Part shown: positions 21,905 to 33,100 of the stretch, piece by piece
How positions within the stretch are numbered: position 1 is the first letter of the stretch
How the letters are laid out: the number at the start of each line of letters is the position of its first letter
Assembly: GCA_029564595.1 (NCBI GenBank)
Contig: JAKQPS010000157.1
Span: 1-64,000 of the forward strand
Origin: a bacterium
GTDB taxonomy: Bacteria; UBP15; UBA6099
Reading direction: 5' to 3'
DNA length: 64,000 nt
Notes under the pieces: model-generated
Told to the model about the DNA's origin: nothing
What the model saw: the letters and a program-made list of their open reading frames with translations, nothing else
The model's database searches: none
Program-made: the position numbers and the translations under genes

Positions 21905-23226
21905 TAGACAGGTACACATACGAGCCGATGCGCTCGATCTGGTCGGAAGAGAACAAGTTCAGGAAGTGGCTGGACGTGGAGATAGCCGCGTGCGAGGCGT
22001 GGCACGCGAAGGGGAAAATCCCCGCGCGAGCGCTGTCGACGATAAAAAAGAAAGCCGCATTCACGATTCAGCGCATAGACGAGATAGAGAAAGAGACGGA
22101 CCACGACGTGATAGCGTTCCTCACAAACGTGGCGGAGAATGTCGGGCCGGATTCGAGATTCATACATGTGGGAATGACGTCGTCGGACGTGCTGGACACG
22201 GCGCAGGCGCTCCGCATGCGCGAGTCTGCGGACGCTCTCATCTCGGAGGTCAAGGAAATCCGCGTCATCTTAGAGCGCCGGGCGAAAGAGCACAAGTTCA
22301 CCGTCATGGTGGGCCGCACGCACGGTATACACGCCGAGCCTATGACTTTCGGAATGAAGATGCTGCTGTGGCTGGCCGAGATGGGGCGCAACCTTGAAAG
22401 GCTCGAAAGGGCGCGGGAGACGATATCTGTCGGAAAGATTTCAGGCGCGGTGGGAACATACTCGAACCTGCCGCCCGATGTTGAAGAAGACACCTGCCGC
22501 AGGCTTGGGCTTAAGGCCGCGCCTATCGCCACGCAGGTGATTCAGAGGGACAGGCACGCGGAGTTCATGTCGACTCTGGCGGTGGTCGGCGGCACTATAG
22601 AGAAGATAGCCACCGAAGTGCGCGGGCTTCAGCGAACGGACATCCGCGAGGCGGAGGAGTTCTTCGCGAAGGGACAGAAAGGCTCGTCGGCGATGCCTCA
22701 CAAGAGGAACCCGATCACAGCCGAGCGTCTGGCCGGGCTTGCGCGCGTGTTGCGGGCGAACGCCCACGCCGCAATGGAAAACATGGCTCTCTGGCACGAG
22801 CGGGACATCACCCATTCGTCCGTGGAAAGGGTGATAATTCCGGACAGTTGCATACTGCTTCACTATATGCTGGTCAGGCTGAAACGCCTTCTGGACAAGC
22901 TGTTGGTGTATCCGGACGCGATGCTTGAAAACCTCAACAAGACGAGGGGATTGATATTCTCGCAGCGGGTGATGCTGGCGCTGGTGGGCAAGGGAGCGAC
23001 TAGGGAGCAGGCGTACCACATCGTGCAGCGCAACGCGATGAGGGTGTGGGCGGAGAAGGCGGAATTTAAGGCGCTGCTGTCGGCGGACGCCGAAGTGGGA
23101 GCGCTGCTGAAGCCCGCCGAGTTGGAAGAGTGTTTTGAAGTTGAGTATTTCATAAGGCACGTGGACGAAATATACGAGAGATTTTTCCCGAAGAAGAAAG
23201 CGCGGGCGGGCAAGGCGAAGAAATAG
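21901..23226 (+). CDS. purB: adenylosuccinate lyase
   Basis: Cleaves SAICAR and adenylosuccinate in purine synthesis. 441 residues from ATG 21901; a longer frame exists upstream in the purE gene but is not used. The fumarase/aspartase superfamily signature GSSAMPHKRNPI (near residue 260) holds the catalytic Ser, and TSSDVLDTAQALRM and GRTHGIHAEPMTFG are typical. Coupled to purE by a 4-nt overlap. Confidence 0.97.
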   Translation: MIDRYTYEPMRSIWSEENKFRKWLDVEIAACEAWHAKGKIPARALSTIKKKAAFTIQRIDEIEKETDHDVIAFLTNVAENVGPDSRFIHVGMTSSDVLDTAQALRMRESADALISEVKEIRVILERRAKEHKFTVMVGRTHGIHAEPMTFGMKMLLWLAEMGRNLERLERARETISVGKISGAVGTYSNLPPDVEEDTCRRLGLKAAPIATQVIQRDRHAEFMSTLAVVGGTIEKIATEVRGLQRTDIREAEEFFAKGQKGSSAMPHKRNPITAERLAGLARVLRANAHAAMENMALWHERDITHSSVERVIIPDSCILLHYMLVRLKRLLDKLLVYPDAMLENLNKTRGLIFSQRVMLALVGKGATREQAYHIVQRNAMRVWAEKAEFKALLSADAEVGALLKPAELEECFEVEYFIRHVDEIYERFFPKKKARAGKAKK

Positions 23227-23244
23227 CCCGCGCGGGGTGAAGGC

Positions 23245-23952
23245 ATGGGAAAAGGCGCGTTGATAAGAGAAACGCCGGGGATGCGGGTGTATCAGTCGGA
23301 CGCGTCCGCCGACCGGTTCGCGGTCGAGTTCACGAACGACGCGGTTGAATGCGGCGCTGAGAAGTCGCCCATGTTTCCGGGAAAGGGAGTGCTGAACATG
23401 AAGATTGCCGCCGCGCTCTTCAAGAGGCTGGAAGATTGCGGAGTGGCGACACATTACGCGCGCGAGACGGGCGAGTCCGAGATGGAGACCGTAGCGGCGC
23501 GGATAATCCCGGCCCGAGTGGCGGTGCGCAACATGGTTTCGGATGAGTTCGCCGCTCGCACGCGACTCGCCGCAGGCTCGATACTCCCTGTGACCATCAT
23601 CGAGTTTAACGTGAAGATGGACGCCGTCAAGGAGTTTCAGCCCGGGATGCGCGCGCGCGTCTACACGGAAGTGACGGACGGCGACGTTAAGACGATGAGA
23701 ACGAGGGCGGCTCAAGTCAACAAGGCTCTGCAGCCGTTTCTTTACAGTCGCGGGATCGCTCTGGCGGATTACTATCTCGAATTCGGGAAGGACTCGAACG
23801 ACTTTTTCCGCGTGTGCGGGGCGCTCACGCCGGACAATTGCTCGTTCTGGAGCAGGGACACGCTGGAGAAGCTGGACAAGGACAGATATCTGCGGCCGAT
23901 GAGAGGCTCTGAGGCGGCGGCCGGCAGCGTGTTGAAGGCGCTGACAGCGTAA
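23245..23952 (+). CDS. purC: phosphoribosylaminoimidazole-succinocarboxamide synthase
   Basis: SAICAR synthetase, ATP-dependent addition of aspartate to CAIR. 235 residues, normal. Divergent, but with recognisable landmarks: VYQSDASADRFAVEFTNDAV, GKGVLNMKIAAALFKRLED, THYARE, ARIIPARVAVRN, TPDNCSFWSRDTLEKLDKDR (relatives: CRLWDKETGEKLDKDRF). The invariant-looking ATP-side KGK and EG start reads GKGALIRETPG, so it belongs to a distant branch. Completes the purE-purB-purC run. Confidence 0.88.
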   Translation: MGKGALIRETPGMRVYQSDASADRFAVEFTNDAVECGAEKSPMFPGKGVLNMKIAAALFKRLEDCGVATHYARETGESEMETVAARIIPARVAVRNMVSDEFAARTRLAAGSILPVTIIEFNVKMDAVKEFQPGMRARVYTEVTDGDVKTMRTRAAQVNKALQPFLYSRGIALADYYLEFGKDSNDFFRVCGALTPDNCSFWSRDTLEKLDKDRYLRPMRGSEAAAGSVLKALTA

Positions 23953-24040
23953 GCCTGTCGGCCGGACGATATTTGAAATGACCGCCGAAGGCGGCGCGAG
24001 ACGCGCCCGGCGGAAGCGCAGAATTTGAGGCCATAGAAAA

Positions 24041-25183
24041 ATGTCTATGCAAAGACCGCAACCGCAACAGCAGAAACCGCAGCAGGTTTTGCCTTCGCTC
24101 GAAGAGAACATAGAGCCGAAAGAAAGGCTGAACGCGTACCTGAGGTATCTGGCCGAGCACAACGGATCGGATGTCCATTTCAAAGGGAACAGCCCGGTGT
24201 TTTTCCGTCTGGACGGAAGGCTCCGCCCGGCAGACCCGCGCTCCGTCCTTCCCCCGCAGCTTGTGGACGTGATGGCGAAATCAATCATGAACGAGAGGCA
24301 GTTGCGCGAGTTCATAGAGACGAACGAATGCGACATGTCATACAGTCTGCCGGGAGTGTCGAGGTTCCGCGTAAACGTGTTCAAGCAGAGCGGGCTTACC
24401 GGGGCGGTGCTGAGAACGATCCCGCTGAAAATACTGACTATCAAAGAACTGGCGCTGCCGGACACGCTGGAAGAGCTTTCCAATCGCCCGAAAGGGCTGA
24501 TACTAGTCACCGGCCCGACGGGCAGCGGCAAGTCCACAACCCTTGCGGCGATGATAGACCACATAAACCAGACGCGCAATGAGCACATCCTGACAATCGA
24601 AGACCCTATTGAATTTCTGCACAGGGACAAGAACTGCAGCGTGTGTCAGAGGGAGGTCGGGCAGGACACCAAGTCGTTCGACCGCGCGCTGCGTTCGGCT
24701 CTGCGCGAAGACCCGGACGTGATACTTGTTGGAGAGCTGCGCACGCTGGAGACCATCTCGATGGCGATCACCGCGGCTGAGACCGGGCACCTAGTGTTCG
24801 CCACGCTGCACACGACGGGCGCGGTTCAGACCATAAACAGGGTCATCGACGTGTTCCCGCCGCACCAGCAACAGCAAATAAGGATGCAGCTATCTGTGAC
24901 GCTGCAGAGTGTGGTGTCTCAGACGCTTGTGCCAGCGGCGACGGGGAAAGGCCGCGTCGTCGCTCATGAAATTATGGTCATCAACTCGGCCATATCGAGT
25001 CTTATTCGAGAGAACAAAGTATTCATGATTCATCAGGCGATTCAGGCCGGCAAGGAGTTGGGCATGCACACGCTGGACCAGCACTTGGCCGAACTGATGA
25101 AACGCCGGCTCGTCAAGTTCGAAGACGCGGTGGCGAAATGCCAGAACGTTCCTGAATTCTCCAAACTAGTGGGCAGAGGATAA
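24041..25183 (+). CDS. PilT-family type IV pilus ATPase, first copy
   Basis: 380 residues. A Gln/Pro-rich N-terminus (about 1-22) precedes a PAS-like N-domain and a RecA-like core: Walker A GPTGSGKSTTLAAMIDHIN, Asp box EDPIEFLH, Walker B segment DPDVILVGELRTLETI, His box TGHLVFATLHTT. In most PilT the Walker B region reads GEMRDLETI, so D is T here. Relatives power pilus retraction. It is followed after 6 nt by a second PilT. The pair resembles PilT/PilU, where one motor supports the other. Confidence 0.9.
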   Translation: MSMQRPQPQQQKPQQVLPSLEENIEPKERLNAYLRYLAEHNGSDVHFKGNSPVFFRLDGRLRPADPRSVLPPQLVDVMAKSIMNERQLREFIETNECDMSYSLPGVSRFRVNVFKQSGLTGAVLRTIPLKILTIKELALPDTLEELSNRPKGLILVTGPTGSGKSTTLAAMIDHINQTRNEHILTIEDPIEFLHRDKNCSVCQREVGQDTKSFDRALRSALREDPDVILVGELRTLETISMAITAAETGHLVFATLHTTGAVQTINRVIDVFPPHQQQQIRMQLSVTLQSVVSQTLVPAATGKGRVVAHEIMVINSAISSLIRENKVFMIHQAIQAGKELGMHTLDQHLAELMKRRLVKFEDAVAKCQNVPEFSKLVGRG

Positions 25184-25189
25184 CAGCAG

Positions 25190-26278
25190 ATGCATATAAG
25201 AGAGCTTCTGGACGTAATGCTCCAATCCGACGCGTCCGACCTTCACATGAAAGTCGGCAACCATCCGATGTTGAGGGTTGACGGGAAAATCGCCCTTCAA
25301 ACTAATCTGGCGAAACTCACTCCCCAGACGATGGATGAGCTGATAAACAGCATGCTGGACGAGGAGCACGCGAAGGAATACAGAGAAACATGGGAGTCTG
25401 ACTTTGCGTACGACTATCCGGGCAAGGCGAGGTTCCGCGTCAATGTGTTCCATCAGAGAGGGACGAAGGCCGCCGTGCTGCGAGTCATCCCGACAAAAGT
25501 TCGGTCTATAGAGGACTTGAGCCTGCCGCCGGTGGTGAAGAAGTTCTGCGAGCGCCCGCGCGGGCTTATCCTAGTGACAGGCCCCACAGGGAGCGGCAAG
25601 TCCACCACGCTGGCGGCAATGATAGACCACATAAACGCGACCCGCGAAGAACACATAATAACAATCGAGGACCCGATAGAGTTCGTCCACCAGAACAAGA
25701 AGAGCCTAGTCAATCAACGCGAGGTCGGACGGGACACAGGGTCGTTCTCGGCGGCGTTGAAGAGCGCGCTCAGGCAGGACCCGGACGTGGTGCTTATCGG
25801 CGAAATGAGAGACCTAGAGACCATCTCCACCGCAATCACCACCGCCGAGACGGGACACCTTGTGCTCGGCACGCTTCACACTACGGGCGCGGCCCAGACG
25901 GTAGACCGCATCATCGACGTTTTCCCTCCCGAACAGCAGTCGCAGATAAGGATGCAGGTGTCGCAGAACATTGAGGGGATAATCTCGCAGACGCTTGTCC
26001 GCAGGGCGGCAGGGCGCGGGCGCGTCGCAGCATTCGAGATAATGGTTCCCACAGGGGCGCTGCGAAACCTCATTCGCGACGGAAAAACATACCAACTCCC
26101 CGCCTCCATTCAAACGGGAAAGAACATCGGCATGCTCTCTCTGGAACAAGCCCTTTATGAGTTGATGAAGAAAAACATCATCACCAAAGAGGACGCGATG
26201 AACAAGTCTATGGACAGGGACTATCTGTTAGAGCTGATGACGGGCATACAGAAACAGCCGCAGAGAAGAACAACCTGA
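25190..26278 (+). CDS. pilT: PilT-family type IV pilus retraction ATPase, second copy
   Basis: 362 residues with canonical motifs: GPTGSGKSTTLAAMIDHIN (Walker A), EDPIEFVHQNKKS, DPDVVLIGEMRDLETI, TGHLVLGTLHTTGAAQTVDRIIDVFPPEQQ and the C-terminal block GMLSLEQALYEL. Closer to consensus PilT than its upstream neighbour, so this is the likelier primary retraction motor. It acts at the cytoplasmic base of the pilus. A pilin-like gene lies at 43504; no pilB, pilC or pilQ is in the window. Confidence 0.93.
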   Translation: MHIRELLDVMLQSDASDLHMKVGNHPMLRVDGKIALQTNLAKLTPQTMDELINSMLDEEHAKEYRETWESDFAYDYPGKARFRVNVFHQRGTKAAVLRVIPTKVRSIEDLSLPPVVKKFCERPRGLILVTGPTGSGKSTTLAAMIDHINATREEHIITIEDPIEFVHQNKKSLVNQREVGRDTGSFSAALKSALRQDPDVVLIGEMRDLETISTAITTAETGHLVLGTLHTTGAAQTVDRIIDVFPPEQQSQIRMQVSQNIEGIISQTLVRRAAGRGRVAAFEIMVPTGALRNLIRDGKTYQLPASIQTGKNIGMLSLEQALYELMKKNIITKEDAMNKSMDRDYLLELMTGIQKQPQRRTT

Positions 26279-26331
26279 ACGCGGCAGGCAAGGGCGGCGG
26301 AACGCCCGCGCCGCGCCGGAGCGCGAACTCG

Positions 26332-27321
26332 ATGGACAACCCGCAACGCGTCACAGTCGTCATCCCGAACTGGAACGGAGAGAAATATATCGACGAATGT
26401 CTCGGCGCGCTTGAGCGCCAGACTCTGGGCGGGCAGCGAGTTATTGTGATAGACAACGCGTCGCGGGACGGCTCCCGCGAAATAATAAAAAACAATCATC
26501 CCGATGTGGAATTAATCGAATCGAGCGCCAATGAGGGGTTCGCCCGCGCGGTGAACAAAGGCATACGCGCGGCGGACACCGAGTTCGTGGCGTTGCTGAA
26601 CAACGACGCGGTTGCCGACCCGGATTGGCTCGAAAAAGCGGTCGCCGCGCTGGATTCTAATCCCGGCTTCAATTCGGTCGCGTGCAAGATAGTTTTTTAC
26701 GACGACCCTAACACAATCGACTCGGCGGGGGATGAGTACGCGCCGTGGGGAGCCGTTTCCAACCGGGGGCATGGACTGAGAGACGGCGGGGATTACGACC
26801 TTCCGGCTCGTGTGTTCGGGCCGTGCGCGGCCGCGGCGCTATATAGGAAATCGCTGTTCGACGAGATAGGGCTGTTCGACGAAAATTTCTTCGCGTATTA
26901 CGAGGACACGGATTTGAATATGCGAGCGGCGCTAGCGGGTCGCAAGTGTCTCTACGCGCCCGGCGCGAGGGTTAGACATCGCTATTCGGCAAGCACGAGC
27001 GGCAAGACCCGGAAGCTGGGCGTTGAAGAAGTGTATATACATCTGACCGGCGTGGCCGTGAAGGGGTTGCCTGTCGCGGCCGCCGCGCCTCTGAAGGCCG
27101 CCGTTTTTCACGGGGCGATTCTTTTCTTTTTTGTTCTTGCTCGCCTGCGCAAACGCAACAGTCTGCCTTCGGTGCCGCTCATAAAATTCATGTCCGCCAT
27201 GTTGGCGCAGCGGCGCGCTACGGCGGGAGCGGCGAGGGTGAAAGCCGCCGAGTTGAGGCGTCTATTCCGGGCGGAGCTGTTGACGGCGAACGCGGTAGCG
27301 CGCGGAGACGGCGATGTTTGA
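26332..27321 (+). CDS. family 2 glycosyltransferase
   Basis: 329 residues. GT-A fold with VVIPNWNGEKYIDECL at the N-terminus, IDNASRDGS, NEGFARAVNKGIR, LLNNDAVADPDWL (the DxD-equivalent NDD) and the later acidic EDTDLNMRA. These are typical of rhamnosyltransferase-like GT2 enzymes acting on surface glycans. A hydrophobic helix near 255-275 (AAVFHGAILFFFVLA) may anchor it to the membrane. SD CCGGAG. Donor and acceptor unknown. Follows the pilT genes and ends just before a new promoter. Confidence 0.88.
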   Translation: MDNPQRVTVVIPNWNGEKYIDECLGALERQTLGGQRVIVIDNASRDGSREIIKNNHPDVELIESSANEGFARAVNKGIRAADTEFVALLNNDAVADPDWLEKAVAALDSNPGFNSVACKIVFYDDPNTIDSAGDEYAPWGAVSNRGHGLRDGGDYDLPARVFGPCAAAALYRKSLFDEIGLFDENFFAYYEDTDLNMRAALAGRKCLYAPGARVRHRYSASTSGKTRKLGVEEVYIHLTGVAVKGLPVAAAAPLKAAVFHGAILFFFVLARLRKRNSLPSVPLIKFMSAMLAQRRATAGAARVKAAELRRLFRAELLTANAVARGDGDV

Positions 27322-27346
27322 CATTGATTTTTTGTTATTCTAATAT
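27318..27346 (+). promoter_or_regulatory. sigma70-type promoter for the CNNM/CorC gene
   Basis: TTGACA (27318-27323), 17-nt T-rich spacer, TAATAT (27341-27346). The -35 overlaps the stop region of the glycosyltransferase gene. The predicted start near 27353 leaves a very short leader with GGGAG before the ATG at 27364. Confidence 0.75.
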
Positions 27347-27363
27347 GACGCTGGGAGAAAATA

Positions 27364-28662
27364 ATGACTCTGGCGATAATTGTTCTTTTCGCACTGCTGT
27401 TGGCTAGCGCGCTCTTTTCGGCGTCTGAGACGGCTCTGGTGACGATGAGCAGACACCGGCTCAAGACACTCAAGGAGGAGCATCCGGCGCGCGCCGGCGC
27501 GATCGACAACTGGCTGACAAAACCCAACAACATGCTCACTTCGATTTTAATAGGTCTTAACGGCGTAAACCTGCTGGCCGCGATATTGACCGACAACATT
27601 ACAGAAGAGATGCTGGGGCACACTGATTGGCCTTCATGGACAGGCCCTGTAATCAGCTTCGGATTGGTGTCGTTTGTGATAATCGCGTTCTGCGAAATTC
27701 TTCCGAAGATGGTCGGGTACAACAACTCGGACCGCGTGGTTATAAAAATGATCAAGCCGATTTCGACTTTCCACGCGATTGTGTCGCCGATAGGCAAAGT
27801 GTTCGTGGCGATAGCCAACCTGACGCTCAGGATATTCACCGGGAAGTCAGGCCCGGCGGAAGGCCCGTTCATCACCCAATCGGAGATTCTTGGGATTGTG
27901 GATGACGCCGGAGAGCAGGGCATAATAGACAAAACAGAAAGAGAAATGATACGCAGCGTGGTCGAATTCGGCGAAACGCAGGTTAGGGAAGTGATGACGC
28001 CGAGGCCGGACATGCGGATGGCTCCGGCGGACACCACGGTGGACCGCATGGCGGTTCTGATGGAGGAGCACAAACATTCCCGCATTCCGATTTACGAAGG
28101 CGGGGAGGACAACGTCATCGGCGTGGTCAATTCGAGAACGCTGCTGCGCGCTCTGAAAGACGGACGCGACTCGGACCCGGTGAAGAACTATGTGCACAAA
28201 GCATACTTCGTGCCGGAGTCAAAGATGGTGGACGACCTGCTGCATGATTTTCAAAAGAAGCGGACGCATCTGGCGATAGTCATAGACGAATATGGATGCA
28301 CGGCGGGGCTGGTGACGATAGAAGACCTGCTCGAGGAAATCGTGGGTGAGATATGGGACGAGTACGACACCGAAGAGCCTCTTTACAGATGGGTGGACTC
28401 GGACACTTTGCGCGTGGACGCTAGGATCGACATCGCGGAACTGAACGATATTCTTGACGCGGAGTTCAACGACGACGAAGAGTTTGAGACGCTAGGCGGA
28501 TTGATTTTTCATACGATGGGCAAAGTTCCCAAGCAGGAAGAGACAGTCGATATAGACGGTTACGAGATGAAAGTGGAGCGGATGGTCGGGCGGAGGATTG
28601 CGTCGGTGATTATAAAAAGGCCGTCTTATCCGGGGCCGGAATCCGAGAACGGCGAGAAATGA
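27364..28662 (+). CDS. CNNM/CorC-type membrane protein with CBS domains
   Basis: 432 residues of the HlyC/CorC (hemolysin-like) family. An N-terminal DUF21/CNNM transmembrane domain (about 1-180, starting [15 protein letters not shown]) precedes a CBS pair (about 205-330, with [13 protein letters not shown] and HSRIPIYEG) and a CorC_HlyC C-terminal domain (about 345-430, [20 protein letters not shown]). Members are linked to Mg2+ export or divalent-cation homeostasis; the hemolysin name is historical. Own promoter directly upstream. Confidence 0.92.
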   Translation: MTLAIIVLFALLLASALFSASETALVTMSRHRLKTLKEEHPARAGAIDNWLTKPNNMLTSILIGLNGVNLLAAILTDNITEEMLGHTDWPSWTGPVISFGLVSFVIIAFCEILPKMVGYNNSDRVVIKMIKPISTFHAIVSPIGKVFVAIANLTLRIFTGKSGPAEGPFITQSEILGIVDDAGEQGIIDKTEREMIRSVVEFGETQVREVMTPRPDMRMAPADTTVDRMAVLMEEHKHSRIPIYEGGEDNVIGVVNSRTLLRALKDGRDSDPVKNYVHKAYFVPESKMVDDLLHDFQKKRTHLAIVIDEYGCTAGLVTIEDLLEEIVGEIWDEYDTEEPLYRWVDSDTLRVDARIDIAELNDILDAEFNDDEEFETLGGLIFHTMGKVPKQEETVDIDGYEMKVERMVGRRIASVIIKRPSYPGPESENGEK

Positions 28663-28716
28663 GACTCGCCGCCCCGCGAAGTCGCGGAATAGACTAGTCA
28701 ACAAAGGTGAACGCGA

Positions 28717-30102
28717 ATGGAAATGGCGGTAGGGATTGCTCTCTTCGGAGTGTTTCTGGCTTTCGCGGCGCTGATGTATCTGGGAAAACTGCCCGCGCTG
28801 ATAGCGTTGCCGCTGATGGCAGCCACGCTGTACATTGTGGGCGGAGCTTTCTACCACGGCCTTTCATTCAGCTATCCCGGCTCGAACGCCGTCGTTCTGG
28901 CGAGGGAATTTTTCAGAGTGGTGATAGAAGAAGGAATGCCGAGGCTGTGGCCGGTGGTGATAACGGTCGTGCTCGGAGCGGCGCTAGCCGAACTGCTCAA
29001 GTCGAGCGGAGCGACCACGACCATAATCAGGTGGGCGTCCGAACTGGGCGGAGATAATAAGATTGTTTCATGCGTGCTGCTGACCGGCGTGACGGCGCTG
29101 TTATTCTCGTCATTGGTGGGGCTCGGAGCGGTCATTATGGTGGCGTCGATAATGCTGCCGATTCTCATGAGCATCGGCGTGACTCCCGCAGTCGCAGGCT
29201 CTCTGTTCCTGTTCGGGATGAGCCTCGGCGGAGCGTTGAACCCGGTCAACTGGAAGTTTTACACAGAGATAATGACGGCAAGCTCGACAGTGAGCGCGAT
29301 CGACGCTCAGAATCAGTTGATAGGTTTTATTCTGCCTTTCATGATCCCGTTCACGCTGGTTGTTCTGGGATTTATAATTCTGCACGGAAGGAAAGGCCAC
29401 ACGTCGTTCTGGGCGGTTGCGCCGGGTGGCGGCGCGGCGGCGGGCGAATCTGGGCGAGCTGGAATTCTGGCTGTTCTCACGCCGCTTGTTCCTCTCTCTC
29501 TCGTTCTGGGATTCAACATTGCCAGCCGGTTGAGAGGCGGCGCAGGATACGCGTTCCCGATAAACACGGCGCTGCTTGCGGGAATGCTGTACTGCCTGAT
29601 CGTGTCCGGCAGAGGTCCGAACGGAAGGATTCAGAGGCTGACGAAAGCGGTGTTCGACGGGATAACAGGCGTCGCTCCCGTGGTGGCGCTAATCATTGGG
29701 ATAGGCATGGTGATACGCGTTGTGTGGGACCCGGCGGTAGGCACATACATGGAGCCTGTGATGAGGCGGATAGCGCCGAGCGCGCCGGTTCTATACGTGA
29801 TTGTTTTCACCGCGCTCGCGCCGTTGGCTTTGTACCGGGGGCCTTTGAACGTGTGGGGCATGGGAATAGGGATAGCGGCGATAATGATTTCCACCGGCGC
29901 GCTGCCGCCGATGGCGGTGGTCGCCGCGTTCTATTCGGTGGGGATGATTCAGGGCGTGAGCGACCCGACCAACACTCACAATGTCTGGATCGCGGGTTTT
30001 CTGGGAGAGGACGTTCAGATTTTCACCCGGAAAACGCTGGCATGGACATGGGGGTTGGCCGTGGCGGGCCTTGCCATTTCGGCGTTTATGTTCCTGAGAT
30101 AG
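28717..30102 (+). CDS. ion-transporter-superfamily permease (citrate/gluconate type)
   Basis: 461 residues with roughly eleven or twelve hydrophobic segments and short polar loops. GTTTVI-like small-residue hairpins (KSSGATTTIIRW, and SDPTNTHNVW near the end) and LALAPL-type repeats fit the IT superfamily of anion symporters (CitMHS/GntP/DcuC). Substrate cannot be told; a carboxylate is most likely. SD AAAGGTG. It lies between the CNNM gene and a large sensor kinase, whose gene starts 59 nt on, so regulation by that kinase is conceivable. Confidence 0.65.
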   Translation: MEMAVGIALFGVFLAFAALMYLGKLPALIALPLMAATLYIVGGAFYHGLSFSYPGSNAVVLAREFFRVVIEEGMPRLWPVVITVVLGAALAELLKSSGATTTIIRWASELGGDNKIVSCVLLTGVTALLFSSLVGLGAVIMVASIMLPILMSIGVTPAVAGSLFLFGMSLGGALNPVNWKFYTEIMTASSTVSAIDAQNQLIGFILPFMIPFTLVVLGFIILHGRKGHTSFWAVAPGGGAAAGESGRAGILAVLTPLVPLSLVLGFNIASRLRGGAGYAFPINTALLAGMLYCLIVSGRGPNGRIQRLTKAVFDGITGVAPVVALIIGIGMVIRVVWDPAVGTYMEPVMRRIAPSAPVLYVIVFTALAPLALYRGPLNVWGMGIGIAAIMISTGALPPMAVVAAFYSVGMIQGVSDPTNTHNVWIAGFLGEDVQIFTRKTLAWTWGLAVAGLAISAFMFLR

Positions 30103-30160
30103 CGCGCGATATTTGAGGCCGCGCGCGCGGGACGGAAGCCGGAAAGAATATAATAAGAAT

Positions 30161-33100
30161 ATGCCTGACAAGAAGCCCACATACGAAGAGTTGGAGCGGC
30201 AGGTCGCCGAGTTGCGCGCGCGGTTGGAATCGTTCCCCGACAACTCTTCATATCTGCCTCCGACAAGTATGTCAGGGCGAATCGACTCGGCTGCTTTCCG
30301 AGAAATCGCTGAAAACATTCCTGTTCTGATGATTGAAATTGACACGCAGGGTAGAGTGGCATACGCGAACACCGCCGTTCTGGAGATGTACGGTTACACG
30401 AGGGCCGATTTGGGAAAACACGTGACCGAGTTCGTGCCGGTTGCGGATGTGAAAATGGAGCTTGACACTCTCGCAAGAGGGATGGCGGGAAAACAGGACA
30501 TAATCGTTTCAAGAATCAAGACGGCCTCCGGAGAAATCCGGCATGTTATAAACAATTCGTTCCCGACATATGAAAACGGAAAGCAGTCCGGAATCACTGT
30601 GTTCGGAATAGATATAACGAGGCAGAAAGAGGCGGTGGATGCGCTTAGGGAGAGCGAGGACAGATACAAGGCGCTGTTCGAACAGTCTCTGGACGCTGTA
30701 TATGTTTCATCCAAGGAAGGCATCGTGCTGGAGGCTAATCAGGCGGCGTTTTCGATGCTGGGATATCAAAAAGAAGAAATTATCAATAAGAGCGTCCTGA
30801 AAACGTATGTGGATGAAAGGGATCGGGAGCCGTTTCAGAAACTTCTAGAAACTCGCGGTTCGGTCAGGAATTACGACGTCAAACTAAAGCATAAAAGCGG
30901 GCGCGAAATAGACTGCAAAGTGACGGCGACCGCGCGCAGAGGGCCTGACGGTTCGGTCATCGGGTATCAGGGAATAATCAGGGACATGACCGAACAGATG
31001 AAGATGGAAAACGCTCTCAGGGAGAGAGAGGAGTGTTTCAGGCTTATAGTCGAGACGATGTACGACGGCATAACAGTGATAGATGAAAAGGGAGCCATGA
31101 CGTACGCGAACAACCGCGCTCTGGAAATGCTCGGATACGAGCGTGGCGAGGTCATAGGAAAGCCTATAACCAATTTCCTAGACTCGAAAAATGTGGCCCT
31201 TTTCAAAAACCAATTCTCAAGGAGAAAACTCGGCGAGGGCGGAAAATACGAGTTGACGTTCACCCGGTCTGACGGGTCGCCTCTGCATTCGCTCGTGTCG
31301 GCCAACCCTCTTTTCGACGCTCAAGGCGGTTTCTCCGGAAGCTTCGCGGTAATCACCGATATAACCGAGCGAAGAAGAGCAGAGGAACAACTGCTCAGCC
31401 ATCACGAAAGGCTTGAGGAGACGGTGAAGGAACGCACGGCGGAATTCAGCGAAGTGATAGAGGAGTTGAGGAAGGAAATCTCGAACCGGCGGCGAATGGA
31501 GGAAGAATTAAGAGACTCTAGAGACCGTCTGAAGACGACTCTTGAGGCTATGCCGGACATATTGTTTGAAGTGAATCTCGAAGGGCGAATAGTAGGCTAT
31601 CACGCATCCAGTGTGGACAAGCTCTACGCGCCGCCCGATGCTTTTATCGGAAAAAAAGCAACAGACGTGCTGCCTCCGGAAGCCGCGGAGGCGCTGAACA
31701 AGGCGGTCAACAAAACATTCGAGACGGGCGAGAAATCAGCCGCGACGTATTCTCTGCCATATGCGGACGGAGAGATGTATTTCGAGGCAATACACTCGCT
31801 GAAAGGCGATTTGAAATCGCCGAACAGGACGGTCATATCGGTCGTGCGCGATATTACGCAGCGCCGCCGCGCCGAGCAGTCGCTCCGGGAGTCAGAACTG
31901 AGGTACAGGCTCACGATGGACTCTATGGCCGACGCGATTCATGTCGTAGACAGAAATTTCAACATCGTTCTTTTTAACAAAACCATGAAGGAATGGAACG
32001 CGCGAAGCGGTTTGCCGACGGACATCGCGGGCCGGAGCATTTTCGATGTTTTTTCTTTCCTCGACGATTCCATCCGCGAAGAATACGAATCGGTTTTCAC
32101 CAGCGGCAATATGATGCTTTCCGAAGAGATCAACGAAATAGACGGGGAAACGATAATAACGGAGACTCGCAAGATACCGATATTCGAAAAAGACGCCGTC
32201 GCCAGAGTTGTGACGGTGATGAGAGACGTGACGACGCGAAGGCGGGCGGAAGAAGCGATGCGCTACAACTTCGACTTCCAGAGCGTGGTCATGGACATAT
32301 CGGCGGGATTTGTAGGAGTGGGCGCGGACAATCTGGACGCCGCTCTGAACGACGCGCTGAAAAGGCTGGGCGAGTTTCTGCAGGTCGACCGCAGTTACTT
32401 GTTTCGCGTTTCAGAGGACGGATTGTTTGTCGACAACACACATGAATGGTGCGCGGAGGGAATCAGTTCAGAGATTGAGAACAGCAAGAATATTCCCCTT
32501 GACAGCATGATGTGGCTCAAGCCGAAATTCATCAGCGGGGAAACGATAGCGATAGACGATGTAACCGAGCTTCCTGATGAGGCGGCCGTTGAAAAGAGGC
32601 TTTTCGATGCCCAGAGCATCAAGTCGCTGATAATATTCCCGCTGTATTCCAATGAAAAATTATCGGGTTTCATGGGGCTTGATTCAGTCAAGACGAAGAG
32701 GCGGTGGAAGCGAGACCACAGCGCGTTGCTATCGGTCGCGGCGGAGATATTTGCCAACGCGTTTATGAGGCATCAAGCGGAAACTGCGCTCAAACGGAGC
32801 GAACAAAGACTGGACGCCATCATAAGCAACACGCCGAACGTGGCGGTAGAGGGATACGATGTAGAGGGCCGGGTTATTTATTGGAACAACGCGGCGGAAT
32901 CGGTTTTCGGGTGGTCCGCCGAGGAGATGATAGGTAGAACTCTAGAAGGAGCGACGCTCGACTTGGTGGCAACCGAGGCTTTTCACATTCTGCTTAAGGA
33001 GATGAATGAAAGCAACCTTCCTTCAGGCCCGTCCGAATGGATTTGCAACAGGAAAGACGGCTCCAGCGTCGTAGTGTATTCTATGATATTTCCAATAGAC

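Noticed and set aside
22441-24630. 729-codon antisense frame across purB, purC and pilT
   Set aside because: It crosses three well-supported genes and has no recognisable motif.
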